A DNA stretch of 64,000 nucleotides from contig NZ_CP071454.1 of the NCBI RefSeq assembly GCF_017352135.1, forward strand, positions 2,753,001 through 2,817,000, given 5' to 3'. The notes beneath the pieces were generated by a model. The model was not told where the DNA came from, ran no database searches, and saw nothing but the letters and a program-made list of their open reading frames with translations. Each line of letters opens with the position of its first letter. The stretch's first letter is position 1. Both the position numbers and the translations under genes were made by a program. This document shows positions 1 through 8,193 of this stretch, piece after piece. The DNA comes from Rhizobium lentis. GTDB taxonomy: Bacteria; Pseudomonadota; Alphaproteobacteria; Rhizobiales; Rhizobiaceae.

Positions 1-627
1 GGCATAGCGAAGGTGAAGTCGCTCGACGATTTCCTCGACGACAGCCGCCTCACCGATCTGGTGCTGAAGGCGAACAACCTCGACCCGAAGGATTACGACA
101 AGGCGACGCTGAAGAAGATCTTCACCTCCGACCCCGACGACAAGAAGAGCTATCTGAACACCAAGGCCGATGCGCGTTTCAAGGATATCGTCGCCGCCTT
201 CAATTTCGACAAGGACGGCAATCTGACCCGCGCCAAGATCGGCACCATCCAGAACAAGGCGGCCGAGGACCACACAGAGCAGCTCTACCTGCAGCAAACG
301 CTGGAAACCCAGCAGGGCGAAAGCAACGACGGCGTCCGTCTGGCGCTCTATTTCAGCCGCAAGGCCTCCAGCATCACCTCGATCTACGGCATCCTTGGCG
401 ACAGGGCGCTCTATCAGGTCATCACGACAGCTTACAGCCTGCCGTCACAGATCTCGGGCATGGACGTCGCCAAGCAGGCCGATCTCATCAATCGCTTCGT
501 CAAGCTCGAGGATCTCCAGGATCCGAAAAAGGTCGACAAGCTGCTGCGGCGCTTCACCGCGATGTACGACGTCCAGAACAGCACCCAGCAATCGCCGGCG
601 CTGCAGATCCTGACCGGCGGCGGCTAA
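1..627 (+). CDS. DUF1217 family protein, 5'-truncated by window edge
   Basis: The reading frame is open from base 1; a GTG at 13 is only an internal possibility, so the gene very probably begins upstream. The visible 200 or so residues match the DUF1217 pattern: a 'DDFLDDSRL...VLKANNLDP' segment, then 'KKIFTSDPDDKKSYLN' and a 'FKDIVAAFNFD' block. A family with this repeat is common next to flagellar genes in rhizobia, so a link to motility is plausible but rests on family knowledge, since the upstream neighbours are outside the window. No catalytic motif, signal peptide or membrane segment is visible in this part. The gene ends at TAA at 625-627 and is followed by a repeat element, so it is probably the last gene of its transcription unit. 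Confidence 0.75.
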   Translation, partial: GIAKVKSLDDFLDDSRLTDLVLKANNLDPKDYDKATLKKIFTSDPDDKKSYLNTKADARFKDIVAAFNFDKDGNLTRAKIGTIQNKAAEDHTEQLYLQQTLETQQGESNDGVRLALYFSRKASSITSIYGILGDRALYQVITTAYSLPSQISGMDVAKQADLINRFVKLEDLQDPKKVDKLLRRFTAMYDVQNSTQQSPALQILTGGG

Positions 628-704
628 TCCGGCAGGTTTAAGACCAGCGGCTAATCCAGCACGCCGCTACGGCGCCGTAGGTTTGAGATGCTGCCATTTC
701 TTCA

Positions 705-842
705 CCCTCATTCCTGTGCTCGTCACAGGAATCCAGCCACCGCGCGTCCGCGCGTTGAATGACTCATGCGGCTTTGAAGGAAGTCTTCCGCGCCCAAGGA
801 CTTGGGCGCACTGGATTCCTGTGACGAGCACAGGAATGAGGG
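705..842. repeat. Intergenic mosaic element with 32-bp perfect terminal inverted repeats
   Basis: Bases 705-736 and 811-842 are perfect inverted complements of 32 bp (the first begins CCCTCATTCCTGTGCTCGTC). Between them lies a smaller palindrome around GCGCCCAAGGACTTGGGCGC (790-809). The same arm and the same inner palindrome recur at 63706-63858 in the opposite orientation. The element lies between convergent genes and has no coding capacity of its own. It behaves like the RIME-type miniature repeats known from Rhizobium. Confidence 0.8.
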
Positions 843-888
843 AGGAGAGGAAGGCGCCTTTCAAGCGCGCCAACCCCGACCGCCGCCC

Positions 889-2325
889 TCAAACGTCGAG
901 GCTGACGACCTTTCCCGGGTTCATGATATTGGCGGGGTCGAAGGCGCGCTTGATGCGGCGCATCAGTTCGATTTCGATCGCCGGCCGGATCGCCGTCAGT
1001 TCGTCGCGCTTCAGCTGGCCGATGCCGTGCTCGGCCGAGATCGAGCCGCCATGGGCGAGCACCAGCCCATGGACGATATGGTTCATTTCGCGCCAGCGGG
1101 CGATGAACGCGGCCTTGTCGGCGCCGATCGGCTGGGAAATATTGTAGTGAATGTTGCCGTCGCCCATATGGCCGAAGGCGCAAATGCGGGCGCCCGGCAT
1201 CGCCGCCATCACAGCTTTCTCTGCCTCGGCCATGAAATGCGGGATCTTCGACACCGGCACGGACACGTCGTGCTTGATCGAACCGCCTTCCGGCTTCTGC
1301 GCATCCGACATGCTCTCGCGCATGTGCCAGATCGCCTTCTGCTGGGCGACGGAGGCGGCGATCGCGGCGTCCAGCACCAGCCCGGCCTCGAAGCCCTGCT
1401 CGAGCACACCATTCATCATCCGCTCCGCCGTCTCGGCCGAATCCGACGTCGAGATGTCGATCAGCACATACCAGGGATAAGCCGCTTCCAGCGGGTCGCG
1501 CACGCCGTCGATATGGCGCGTGGTGATCTCGACGCCGAAGCGGGGCATCAGCTCGAAACCGGTGAGCGAGGTGCCGCAGAGGCTGGCGGCGAGATTGAAG
1601 AGGGCGAGCGCATCCTCGACCGAGCGCAGGCCGGCAAACGCGACCTGATGGCCGAGCGGCTGGGGAAACAGCTTCAGCACCGCGCCGGTGATGATGCCGA
1701 GCGTGCCCTCCGCGCCTATGAAGAGGTCGCGCAGGTCATAACCGGTATTGTCCTTCTTCAGGCGGCGCAGGCCATCCCAGATTTCGCCGGTCGGCAGCAC
1801 CACTTCGAGCCCGAGGCACAGCTGGCGCATATTGCCATAGGCGAGCACGGCCGTGCCGCCGGCATTGGTGGAGAGATTGCCGCCGATGCGGCAGGAGCCC
1901 TCGGAGCCGAGCGACAGCGGAAAGAGCCGCCCATGCGCCTCGGCCGCCTTCTGCACATCGGCGAGGATGGCGCCGCCATCGGCGACCAGCACGTTCGCCA
2001 CTGGGTCGACGTCACGGATTCTCGTCATGCGTTCGAGCGACAGGATGATGTCGGCCTGGCCGGTGCGCGGCGTCTGGCCGCCGACGAGGCCGGTATTGCC
2101 GGTCTGCGGCACGATCGCCGTTCCGGTCTCCGTCGCAAGCTTCATGATATCCGAGACCTCTTCGACCGAACCGGGCTTCAGCAGCAGAGGGGAAGTGCCA
2201 TGATAGAGCCCGCGGTTTTCGATCAGATGCGGCGCCAGATCGGCTTCGCCGCGAAGCGCATATTTATCGCCGACGATTGCGGCGAAACGGTCGAGAAGAT
2301 CGGTGGAAATGCCGGGGCTGCTCAT
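889..2325 (-). CDS. FAD-linked D-2-hydroxyacid dehydrogenase (GlcD/D2HGDH type)
   Basis: This 478-residue protein has the two-domain structure of the glycolate oxidase GlcD / D-2-hydroxyglutarate / D-lactate dehydrogenase family. An N-terminal FAD-binding-4 domain carries 'PQTGNTGLVGGQTP' (about residues 73-86), and the segment 'SLGSEGSCRIGGNLSTNAGG' (about 138-157) forms the pyrophosphate-binding part. The C-terminal FAD-oxidase domain has 'GHMGDGNIHYN' near residue 385 and 'SAEHGIGQLKRDEL' near 430, which supply the metal and substrate ligands of the family. It should oxidise a D-2-hydroxyacid to the 2-oxoacid with electrons passed through FAD; the substrate cannot be read from sequence. 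It begins 32 bases after the Sua5-type gene on the same strand, so the two are probably co-transcribed. Confidence 0.88.
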   Translation of the reverse strand: MSSPGISTDLLDRFAAIVGDKYALRGEADLAPHLIENRGLYHGTSPLLLKPGSVEEVSDIMKLATETGTAIVPQTGNTGLVGGQTPRTGQADIILSLERMTRIRDVDPVANVLVADGGAILADVQKAAEAHGRLFPLSLGSEGSCRIGGNLSTNAGGTAVLAYGNMRQLCLGLEVVLPTGEIWDGLRRLKKDNTGYDLRDLFIGAEGTLGIITGAVLKLFPQPLGHQVAFAGLRSVEDALALFNLAASLCGTSLTGFELMPRFGVEITTRHIDGVRDPLEAAYPWYVLIDISTSDSAETAERMMNGVLEQGFEAGLVLDAAIAASVAQQKAIWHMRESMSDAQKPEGGSIKHDVSVPVSKIPHFMAEAEKAVMAAMPGARICAFGHMGDGNIHYNISQPIGADKAAFIARWREMNHIVHGLVLAHGGSISAEHGIGQLKRDELTAIRPAIEIELMRRIKRAFDPANIMNPGKVVSLDV

Positions 2326-2357
2326 CAGGTCGATCCTAATCGCTTCTATCAGCTCTG

Positions 2358-3332
2358 TCAGTCGCGGGGCGCGGCGGCCCTTTGCAGGCGGTCGTTGATT
2401 GCTTCGCCGAGGCCGTCGTCCGGAATGGGCGAGAAGGCGATGCTCGCAGCGCCGCTGGCATCGGCCCGCTTCATATAGTCGAAAAGATTGGCAGCGGCCT
2501 CCGCCAGGTCACCACGCGGGCTGAGGTCGAGGACGATGCGCGCCGCGCGCGCACCTTCGACCGCCGCGCTGCCGAAGGCGATCAGCGCTTCGCCGGGTTC
2601 CACCGCCGTCGCGTTGAGGCGCACGCTGGCGCCCGGTGCATAATGCGAGGCGAGCATGCCCGGCGCCTCGATCGCCGCCGATGCCTTTTTTGCGCGCAGC
2701 AGCGGCTTGCCCGCGACACGCTCGATCTCGCGTGCCGCCAGTCCGCCGGGGCGAAGCAGCCGCAGCCGGTCGCCCTCGGCCTTGATGATGGTCGATTCGA
2801 CACCGACGGCGCTCGGCCCCGCATCGAGGATCAACGGGATTCTCGCGCCGAGATCGGCCTCGACATGAGCCGCACTCGTTGCGCTGATGGCGCCTGACGT
2901 ATTGGCGCTCGGCGCTGCGAGCGGCCGCCCGAAGGCACTGATCAGGCTGCCGGCAAAGCCCTTGGGCACACGCACGCCGACGCTGTCGAGACCGGCGGTC
3001 GCCAGCGCGTGGATCGGGCTTTCAGCCTTCAGCGGCAGCACGAGCGTCAGCGGGCCGGGCCAGAAGGCTTTGGCGAGCGCCCGCGATACGGGGTCGAACT
3101 CGGCATGCTGTTCGGCCATCTCAAGATCGGCCATGTGGCAGATCAGCGGGTTGAAGCGCGGCCGGCCCTTTGTCTCGTAGATGCGGGTGATGGCCGCCGG
3201 ATTGGTGGCGTCGGCCGCAAGGCCGTAGACGGTCTCCGTCGGCATGGCGATGGCAAAGCCGTCGGAAAGAGCGGCACAGGCCGCTTCGAGCGCCGCCTGC
3301 CTGTTTGCCCCGATATCGATAATTCGTGCCAT
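2358..3332 (-). CDS. L-threonylcarbamoyladenylate synthase (Sua5/YrdC type)
   Basis: The enzyme makes threonylcarbamoyl-AMP from threonine, bicarbonate and ATP for the t6A37 modification of ANN-decoding tRNAs. The YrdC fold is clear from 'AIAMPTETVYGLAADATN' near the N-terminus, 'KGRPRFNPLICHM', the 'SVGVRVP' segment and 'PSANTSGAISATSA'. At 324 residues it is longer than TsaC and includes the extra C-terminal Sua5 domain (after about residue 200). The start is placed at the ATG of MARIID; a longer frame exists upstream but adds ten residues unlike the family. It precedes the FAD dehydrogenase gene and follows an unknown gene 61 bases upstream on the same strand. Confidence 0.92.
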   Translation of the reverse strand: MARIIDIGANRQAALEAACAALSDGFAIAMPTETVYGLAADATNPAAITRIYETKGRPRFNPLICHMADLEMAEQHAEFDPVSRALAKAFWPGPLTLVLPLKAESPIHALATAGLDSVGVRVPKGFAGSLISAFGRPLAAPSANTSGAISATSAAHVEADLGARIPLILDAGPSAVGVESTIIKAEGDRLRLLRPGGLAAREIERVAGKPLLRAKKASAAIEAPGMLASHYAPGASVRLNATAVEPGEALIAFGSAAVEGARAARIVLDLSPRGDLAEAAANLFDYMKRADASGAASIAFSPIPDDGLGEAINDRLQRAAAPRD

Positions 3333-3393
3333 GTGCTGCCCGTGTCTGGTTCCGGCAGTCATTAGGCTTTCCGTCGCCGACGATCAATCGCGT

Positions 3394-4002
3394 TTATAGC
3401 TGCCGGATGATTTCGCGCAGCTGTTCGTTGCGGGCCCCGAGCAGCAGGATGTTTCGGATCGCCGCCTGCGGATCGTGGGTGCGAAAGAGCAGCCCATTGC
3501 CGCGCACGGAACGGTCGATCGTCATCTTCTCGGAGGACTCCTCACCCGGCTTGATCGCGACGGCGAAATACATCCGGGAATAGCCGACGTCGATCCGTTC
3601 GAAGAAGTTGTCGTTGTCGCCGATTTCGGAATAGAAGTTGGCGATGTAGAAGGCCCAGCTCACCTCTTCGTAGCGGGCGAATTTCGTGCGGGCTGCGGTG
3701 ACGTGGCAATAACCCAGATGCGGGCTGTCCTCCAGCGTCCGGTGAAAGATCATCTTCGGAAACTGGATCGAGTGATGGAAGCCGTTGATGTGCTGATGCG
3801 TCTTCTCGCCGGCCGCTTGCAGCTTGCGGCCGGTCTTTGCGGCGACCTCGTCATGGGTGAGGTAGCGCCTTTCCTCAGCCAGCCAGTGGCGCCGGTCGCG
3901 GGGGATGCGGCCGGTGCGCAGGAATTCGGAATGCGCGGCGACCAGTGGCCGCTCCTGCGGCCGGATTACTTCTTTCGCGTCGAAATAGCGGAGTCTGGCC
4001 AT
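3394..4002 (-). CDS. Conserved-looking protein of unknown function
   Basis: A 202-residue soluble protein that I do not assign to a functional family. It starts MARLRYFDAKEV, has many charged and aromatic residues, several histidines (for example 'KTHQHINGFHHS' and 'LGYCHVTAARTKFARYEE') and a leucine-rich C-terminus 'NILLLGARNEQLREIIRQL'. There is no signal peptide, membrane helix or known catalytic signature. Codon use and GC content look like the neighbours. It lies 61 bases upstream of the Sua5 gene on the same strand and could share its transcript. Because its opposite-strand frame is also open, the coding call rests on the natural start and length and on the fit with flanking genes. Confidence 0.7.
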   Translation of the reverse strand: MARLRYFDAKEVIRPQERPLVAAHSEFLRTGRIPRDRRHWLAEERRYLTHDEVAAKTGRKLQAAGEKTHQHINGFHHSIQFPKMIFHRTLEDSPHLGYCHVTAARTKFARYEEVSWAFYIANFYSEIGDNDNFFERIDVGYSRMYFAVAIKPGEESSEKMTIDRSVRGNGLLFRTHDPQAAIRNILLLGARNEQLREIIRQL

Positions 4003-4100
4003 GGTTTAGCGCTTCGTCGGTCTGAGGTCGAAAGCAGGATAAGATCGTATGCTTAATGCGATGTTAAGAAGCGGCCGGCGCATCAGGTGGAAGCCGGCGA

Positions 4101-4283
4101 TGTCGTAAATGCGACAATCGTCGATATCGGAGAGCCGCTCTCTTTGCCGATCCGGTCTTTACGCAATGTCGCAAATGGCGATAATTGCCCGCAGAGTCGG
4201 ACGATCGGATCGACGGGGAGGGCATCTTGAAGCCCCGGCGCGTCCTGTCGTCAATTTCGAAGCCGATGTCGCATTACAACTAA
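4101..4283 (+). promoter_or_regulatory. Three ATGTCG(T/C)A motifs upstream of the Rieske oxygenase
   Basis: The 396-base gap 4003-4398 holds no convincing gene but repeats one motif. TGTCGTAAATGCGACA at 4101-4116 is an inverted repeat with 5-bp arms. A close variant, TGTCGCAAATGGCGATA, lies at 4167-4183, and a third half-like copy, TGTCGCATTAC, starts at 4267. All three are preceded by an A or GA. Spacing between starts is 66 and 100 bases. TGnCG half-sites are typical of AraC-family activators of betaine catabolism such as GbdR, so an operator region for the gene at 4399 is a reasonable inference. Confidence 0.45.
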
Positions 4284-4398
4284 GCGGCAGGAATGCCAGG
4301 TGATTAAATGGCGTCATGAACAATTCTCCCGCAGGAGAAGGAAGCAGGCGCGCTTCCATAGCCTTCGGCTTGAAGGCGGCAGCCGGGTGCACGAGGAC

Positions 4399-5649
4399 AT
4401 GAAGATGGATATTCGCAGCAACGTTTTACGTCAGCTCAAGAACCGCCGCGAGGGTTTCAGCCTCGAACAGCCGTTCTACACCGACGAGGATTACTTCAAG
4501 CTCGACATGGAGATGATCTACTACCGCGACTGGCTGTTCATCGGCCATGATTGCGAACTGCCGAAGCCGGGCGCCTATTTCACCGTGCAGATCGGCAGCT
4601 ATCCCGTCGTCATCGTCCGCGGCCGCGACAATGTCATCCGCGCCTTCCACAACAGCTGTCGCCATCGCGGCTCGCGCGTCTGCACGAAGGAGCATGGCTC
4701 TTCCGTGCGCCTCGTCTGCCCCTATCATCAGTGGACTTACGATCTCGACGGCAAGCTCGCCTTTGCCCGCCACATGGGCGACGATTTCGACAAGTCGGGC
4801 TTCAACCTGAAGCCCGTCCATTGCGAGAGCGTGGCAGGCTACATCTTCATCTGCCTCGCCGACGCTGCCCCCGATTTCAAGCCGGTGCGCGACAAGATCG
4901 AGCCCTATATGGCGCCGCACCGGATCGGCGAGACCAAGGTCGCTTTCCAGAGCACGATCATCGAGAAGGGCAACTGGAAGCTCGTCTGGGAAAACAACCG
5001 CGAGTGCTATCACTGCGCCGCCAATCACCCAGAACTCTGCCGCACCTATCCCGAAGCCCCGAGCGTCACCGGCACCGACGGCGGCGCCGACGATCCGGAG
5101 ATCGCCGGCCATTGGGCGCGCTGCGAGGCCGCCGGCCTGCCGAGCAAGTTCCAGATTTCGCCGGACGGTCAATTCCGCATCGCCCGCATGCCGCTGATCG
5201 AGGACGCCGAAAGCTACACCATGTCGGGCAAGCCCGCCGTGCAGCGCCGGATTTCCGACGATATCTCGATCAGCCATATCGGCACCATGCTGCTCTTCCA
5301 CTACCCGACGACGTGGAACCATCTGCTCGGCGACCACGCCATCTCCTTCCGGGTGCTGCCGCTCAGCGCCAACGAGACGGCGGTGACGACCAAGTGGCTC
5401 GTCCACAAGGACGCCGTCGAAGGCGTGGATTACAATCTCGAGGAACTGACCCACGTCTGGACCGAGACCAACGACCAGGACCGCCGGATCGTCGAGGAAA
5501 ATGCCTTCGGCATTCACTCGCCCGCCTATGAGCCCGGTCCTTATTCCGCCCTGCACGAAGGCGGCGTCATGCAGTTCCTCGAATGGTATTCGAACTTCAT
5601 GGTGAACCGCCTGCAGGGTGAAACGGCGAAAATCTCCGCCGTCGCCTGA
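4399..5649 (+). CDS. Rieske-type ring/N-demethylating oxygenase, GbcA-like
   Basis: A 416-residue terminal oxygenase subunit. The Rieske [2Fe-2S] ligands are C87, H89, C107 and H110 (motifs 'CRHRGS' and 'CPYHQW'). The mononuclear iron site is marked by '[16 protein letters not shown]' near residue 200, supplying two His and a nearby acid. The sequence most resembles the glycine betaine/stachydrine monooxygenase group (GbcA) rather than classical aromatic dioxygenases, so N-demethylation of a betaine is the favoured role; this is inference. The start was taken at the ATG at 4399 behind GAGGA, since the frame upstream does not resemble the family. The flavin reductase partner (GbcB) that must feed it electrons is not adjacent. 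A strong hairpin follows at 5670. Confidence 0.85.
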   Translation: MKMDIRSNVLRQLKNRREGFSLEQPFYTDEDYFKLDMEMIYYRDWLFIGHDCELPKPGAYFTVQIGSYPVVIVRGRDNVIRAFHNSCRHRGSRVCTKEHGSSVRLVCPYHQWTYDLDGKLAFARHMGDDFDKSGFNLKPVHCESVAGYIFICLADAAPDFKPVRDKIEPYMAPHRIGETKVAFQSTIIEKGNWKLVWENNRECYHCAANHPELCRTYPEAPSVTGTDGGADDPEIAGHWARCEAAGLPSKFQISPDGQFRIARMPLIEDAESYTMSGKPAVQRRISDDISISHIGTMLLFHYPTTWNHLLGDHAISFRVLPLSANETAVTTKWLVHKDAVEGVDYNLEELTHVWTETNDQDRRIVEENAFGIHSPAYEPGPYSALHEGGVMQFLEWYSNFMVNRLQGETAKISAVA

Positions 5650-5669
5650 GCGCGCCAATTGAGCCCGCT

Positions 5670-5710
5670 TTCCAAAAGCGGCCCGTTCCGGCCGCTTTTG
5701 GAACCATTTT
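5670..5710 (+). terminator. Strong stem-loop terminator after the Rieske gene
   Basis: A perfect 14-bp stem (5670-5683 with 5690-5703) closes a 6-base loop and is followed by CCATTTTCTC. The T-run is imperfect, but the stem strength and position 20 bases after the stop codon support an intrinsic terminator. Confidence 0.7.
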
Positions 5711-5765
5711 CTCCCGAAAGCGTTGCAGGACCAAGCGGTTATCGCTGCTGAATGGAGAGAAAGAA

Positions 5766-6233
5766 ATGATCGGCCTGAGAAACAAAATTGCGACCGCGGT
5801 ACTGGCCGCCGCTGTCGTGCTGACGGGCTTCGTGCCGTCGCAAGCAATACAGATGCCGGCCGCGCCGCAGGTTGAAAAAACCTCGGCTGTCGAGAATGTC
5901 CAATATTACCGCGATTATTATCGGCCGTACCGCCGGGATTATTACCGGCCCGGCTATCGCCCCGGCGCCTACTACCGGCCGGGTTGGTATGGTGGCTATC
6001 GCGGCTATTCCTACTACCGCCCGGGCTATCGCCGCTATAACGGCTACTGGTATCCGCTGGCCGCCTTCGGCGCCGGCGCCGTCATTGCTGCTCCGCGCTA
6101 CGCCGCGCCCGCGCCGCGCATGGGTTCGGCCCACGTCGCCTGGTGCGCGAACCGCTACCGGTCCTACCGCGCATACGACAACACCTTCCAGCCTTATAAC
6201 GGCCCACGGCAGCAGTGCTATTCGCCTTATTGA
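5766..6233 (+). CDS. BA14K family lectin-like exported protein
   Basis: A 155-residue secreted protein. Residues 1-28 form a signal peptide (basic start, hydrophobic '[15 protein letters not shown]', then 'SQA'). The middle (about 45-95) is a low-complexity Tyr/Arg/Pro/Gly run with repeated 'YYRPGY' units. The C-terminus carries the BA14K signature, '[17 protein letters not shown]' followed by '[11 protein letters not shown]', with two cysteines. BA14K of Brucella is an immunoreactive, lectin-like envelope protein; a role in the cell envelope is likely and anything further is inference. RBS GGAGA lies just before the ATG. A decayed copy of the C-terminal part lies at 6788-6895. Confidence 0.85.
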   Translation: MIGLRNKIATAVLAAAVVLTGFVPSQAIQMPAAPQVEKTSAVENVQYYRDYYRPYRRDYYRPGYRPGAYYRPGWYGGYRGYSYYRPGYRRYNGYWYPLAAFGAGAVIAAPRYAAPAPRMGSAHVAWCANRYRSYRAYDNTFQPYNGPRQQCYSPY

Positions 6234-6242
6234 TAGGTCCCG

Positions 6243-6298
6243 AATGCTGCCCCTCACCCTTCCCCTTTCCCCGCAAACGGGAGAGGGGAAGGGCCAAA
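6243..6298. repeat. RIME-like palindromic repeat fragment
   Basis: A G/C-rich inverted repeat, CCCCTCACCCTTCCCC...GGGGAAGGG with an inner CCCCGCAAACGGG, directly after the BA14K stop. The same 'cccctca...ccttctcccc...ggggagaagg' theme recurs in this window at 17363, 34752, 36214 and 54465. It may also act as a transcript end for the BA14K gene. Confidence 0.6.
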
Positions 6299-6348
6299 CG
6301 TGGGGCGCGAAGCGGAGGGCCGTGGCATTGAAGGAACAGCGCACAAAC

Positions 6349-6612
6349 TCAGTGAACGACGGTGATTACCGGAATGCCTGCTTCCTTTGCGGCACGGATC
6401 AGCGCTTCCCGCGCGTCCTCAGCCGGAACATCCCCATGGATCGCATCACGGCACACCATGATAGCTGTAAGATATTCCTCCCCATCGTCGAGGGGCCAGC
6501 AGGCGGTCAGCATTTGGGCCGCCTCCCAGAGGCTCGCGACGAGCTTGTATTTTTCCGGCCCGTTCACGACGAGCATCAGAGGGCAAAATTCTCCAGGTGT
6601 GTGCCACTTCAT
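6349..6612 (-). CDS. DUF982 domain protein
   Basis: An 87-residue protein of the small DUF982 family, abundant as paralogues in rhizobia and of unknown function. Family features are the 'VNGPEKYKLVASLWEAAQML' stretch, 'CWPLDDGEEYLTAIMVCRDA' and a C-terminal helix 'AREALIRAAKEAGI' followed by 'PVITVVH'. The ATG at 6612 (MKWHTPGEF) is preferred because GGAGG stands nine bases before it; a longer frame begins nine codons upstream. It is convergent with the BA14K gene and stands alone. Confidence 0.8.
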   Translation of the reverse strand: MKWHTPGEFCPLMLVVNGPEKYKLVASLWEAAQMLTACWPLDDGEEYLTAIMVCRDAIHGDVPAEDAREALIRAAKEAGIPVITVVH

Positions 6613-6787
6613 GACATTAGACCTCCACACGGTGAACATATTAGTAACCGTGCAAGATCCGTTCCGGGCGAGGTGGCGGCATGAAACTACTGATCACGCG
6701 GGCATCGATGTCTGAGATTGCCCGCCATCGCCGAGGCCATAATCAGATGGTCAGAGCGTCGCAATGCTGACAGTGGCCGCGTCCCAG

Positions 6788-6895
6788 ATGGGTTCAGCCA
6801 CGTCTCCTAGTGCGCCAACCGCTGCCGGTCCTCTCGCACCACGAGAACACGTTCAAGCCCTATAATGGGCCGCGCCAGGAGTGCAATTCTCCATC
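6788..6895 (+). pseudogene. Remnant of a second BA14K gene (C-terminal part)
   Basis: Bases 6788-6895 align almost without gaps to the 3' part of the intact BA14K gene (from about 6120): both run from ATGGGTTC(A/G)GCC through a conserved cysteine codon, 'GCCAACCGCT', and 'ACG/ACC TTC' to 'CCCTATAATGGGCCGCGCCAGGAGTGC'. In the remnant a base is missing in the codon for His, the Trp codon has become TAG, and a further indel follows, so no BA14K protein can be made. The upstream part, including the signal peptide, is absent. This is the debris of a tandem or nearby duplication. Confidence 0.75.
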
Positions 6896-6986
6896 TTGGA
6901 CAGAGGCTGTTTGCCTGGGTCAAGACACGTGGCTCGACCTAGGCAAGCGTGCTGGCAGGCCGATAACGGGCCAATTCGGCTGCGGT

Positions 6987-7982
6987 TTAAAGAATATTCA
7001 CCCGCCGCAGCAGCCACCAGGCGAAGGCGATCGAGCCGATGATCAGGATGAAAGCATATTCCGTGCCGTAGTCGCCGACCGAAAAGGGCAGGTTGGCCGT
7101 GTTCATGCCGAAGAAGCCGGTCACCAGCGTCGGCGGCAGCAGGAAGGCGGTCATGATCGACAATAGATAGAGATGGCGGTTGGTCTCGGAGGATTGTTTC
7201 GAATCGATTTCTTCGTGCAGCAGGCGGGCCCGATCCTGCAGTGCATAGATATCGTGGTCGACCGTTTCCAGCCGGCTCGTCAGCCGCCTTGCCACATCGT
7301 CGAAGCCGAAGGGCATTTCGTCTTCGTCGGCCGCCGCGGCGCGGCGCATCAGCGCCAGAACGGTGCGAAGGTGCCGATGCAGCCGGACCACGGTCCGCCG
7401 GACCGGCGCCAGCCGCCGGCGCTCGTCGCGCGGCGCGTTGTCGTAGACGATGTCTTCGATCTGGTTCAGCTCTTCGGTGAGTTCGATGACGATCGTGATG
7501 AGGGTGCGCTGGAACTCGATGACCAGCAGTTCGAAAAGATCGACCGGCCCCGAAAATTTGCCGGGGTTCTTCTCGATCAGCGCCCGTGCCCGCTCGACGC
7601 TGCGCAGCGGCTGCAGCCGCGTGGTGATGATGAAGCGGTCGGACATGGCGAAATGCAGCCAGCCAAGATTGTTGGTGTCCTGGGCGAAATCGCGCTGGCA
7701 GTCGACGAGCGTACCGTAGAGCATCTGATCGTCGACGGTGATCGCCGCATGCGTGTCACGTGTCGTGAGCGCCGATTTTGCATCCTCCGTCAGCCCGGTG
7801 AGGGTCTCCAACAGGGCCGGTACGCGGGCATCGACGAGGTTGAGGTGCAGCCAGTAAAAACCATCATCGGCGGTCAGTTCCGCCACCGTCGCACTGTTGT
7901 TCAATCGCACCGCGGTTTTTTCGTCGGGCGAGAAGCGATAGGCCCAGACGAAACCGGGTATGTTGACGGGCAATGTATCCAT
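6987..7982 (-). CDS. CorA/ZntB family divalent metal transporter
   Basis: A 331-residue inner-membrane protein of the CorA superfamily. The long soluble N-terminal part (about 1-265) precedes two C-terminal transmembrane helices. The first helix ends in the diagnostic GMN selectivity motif ('TGFFGMNTANLPF', about residues 285-297), and the second helix ends in the basic tail 'WWLLRRVNIL'. The long central helix is seen in the charged region 'ARRLTSRLETVDHDIYALQD'. Lengths and the acidic loop 'NTANLPF' fit ZntB-like members (zinc or other divalent cations) as well as CorA magnesium channels, so the ion is not assigned. It stands alone, divergent from the acyl-CoA dehydrogenase gene. Confidence 0.85.
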   Translation of the reverse strand: MDTLPVNIPGFVWAYRFSPDEKTAVRLNNSATVAELTADDGFYWLHLNLVDARVPALLETLTGLTEDAKSALTTRDTHAAITVDDQMLYGTLVDCQRDFAQDTNNLGWLHFAMSDRFIITTRLQPLRSVERARALIEKNPGKFSGPVDLFELLVIEFQRTLITIVIELTEELNQIEDIVYDNAPRDERRRLAPVRRTVVRLHRHLRTVLALMRRAAAADEDEMPFGFDDVARRLTSRLETVDHDIYALQDRARLLHEEIDSKQSSETNRHLYLLSIMTAFLLPPTLVTGFFGMNTANLPFSVGDYGTEYAFILIIGSIAFAWWLLRRVNIL

Positions 7983-8193
7983 TGTTCGCCGGTCCTTTGC
8001 GAAGGCGAAGTCATTTCTTTAGAGTTTCTCCATGACGGTCAATTGCGCAAGGGTGCAAGAAGAAAGCGCCATGCCGGGCGCGAATATCGCATGATCGCCC
8101 GCGAAATCGAAATTGACGTTTACGTAAAAATCAATTAGCCCTTGCCTCGGAGGGGCTTTGCCGGATGCGAGCCGGTCCCACGGAGGAGAATGC

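Noticed and set aside
802..2478. Long plus-strand open frame opposite the FAD dehydrogenase
   Set aside because: High-GC shadow frame: composition rich in Arg, Ala, His and Gly, no family signature, whereas the minus strand codes a complete GlcD-type enzyme.
4109..4392. Small frames on both strands in the gap before the Rieske gene
   Set aside because: No RBS, no conserved-looking sequence, and they overlap the repeated TGTCG motifs.
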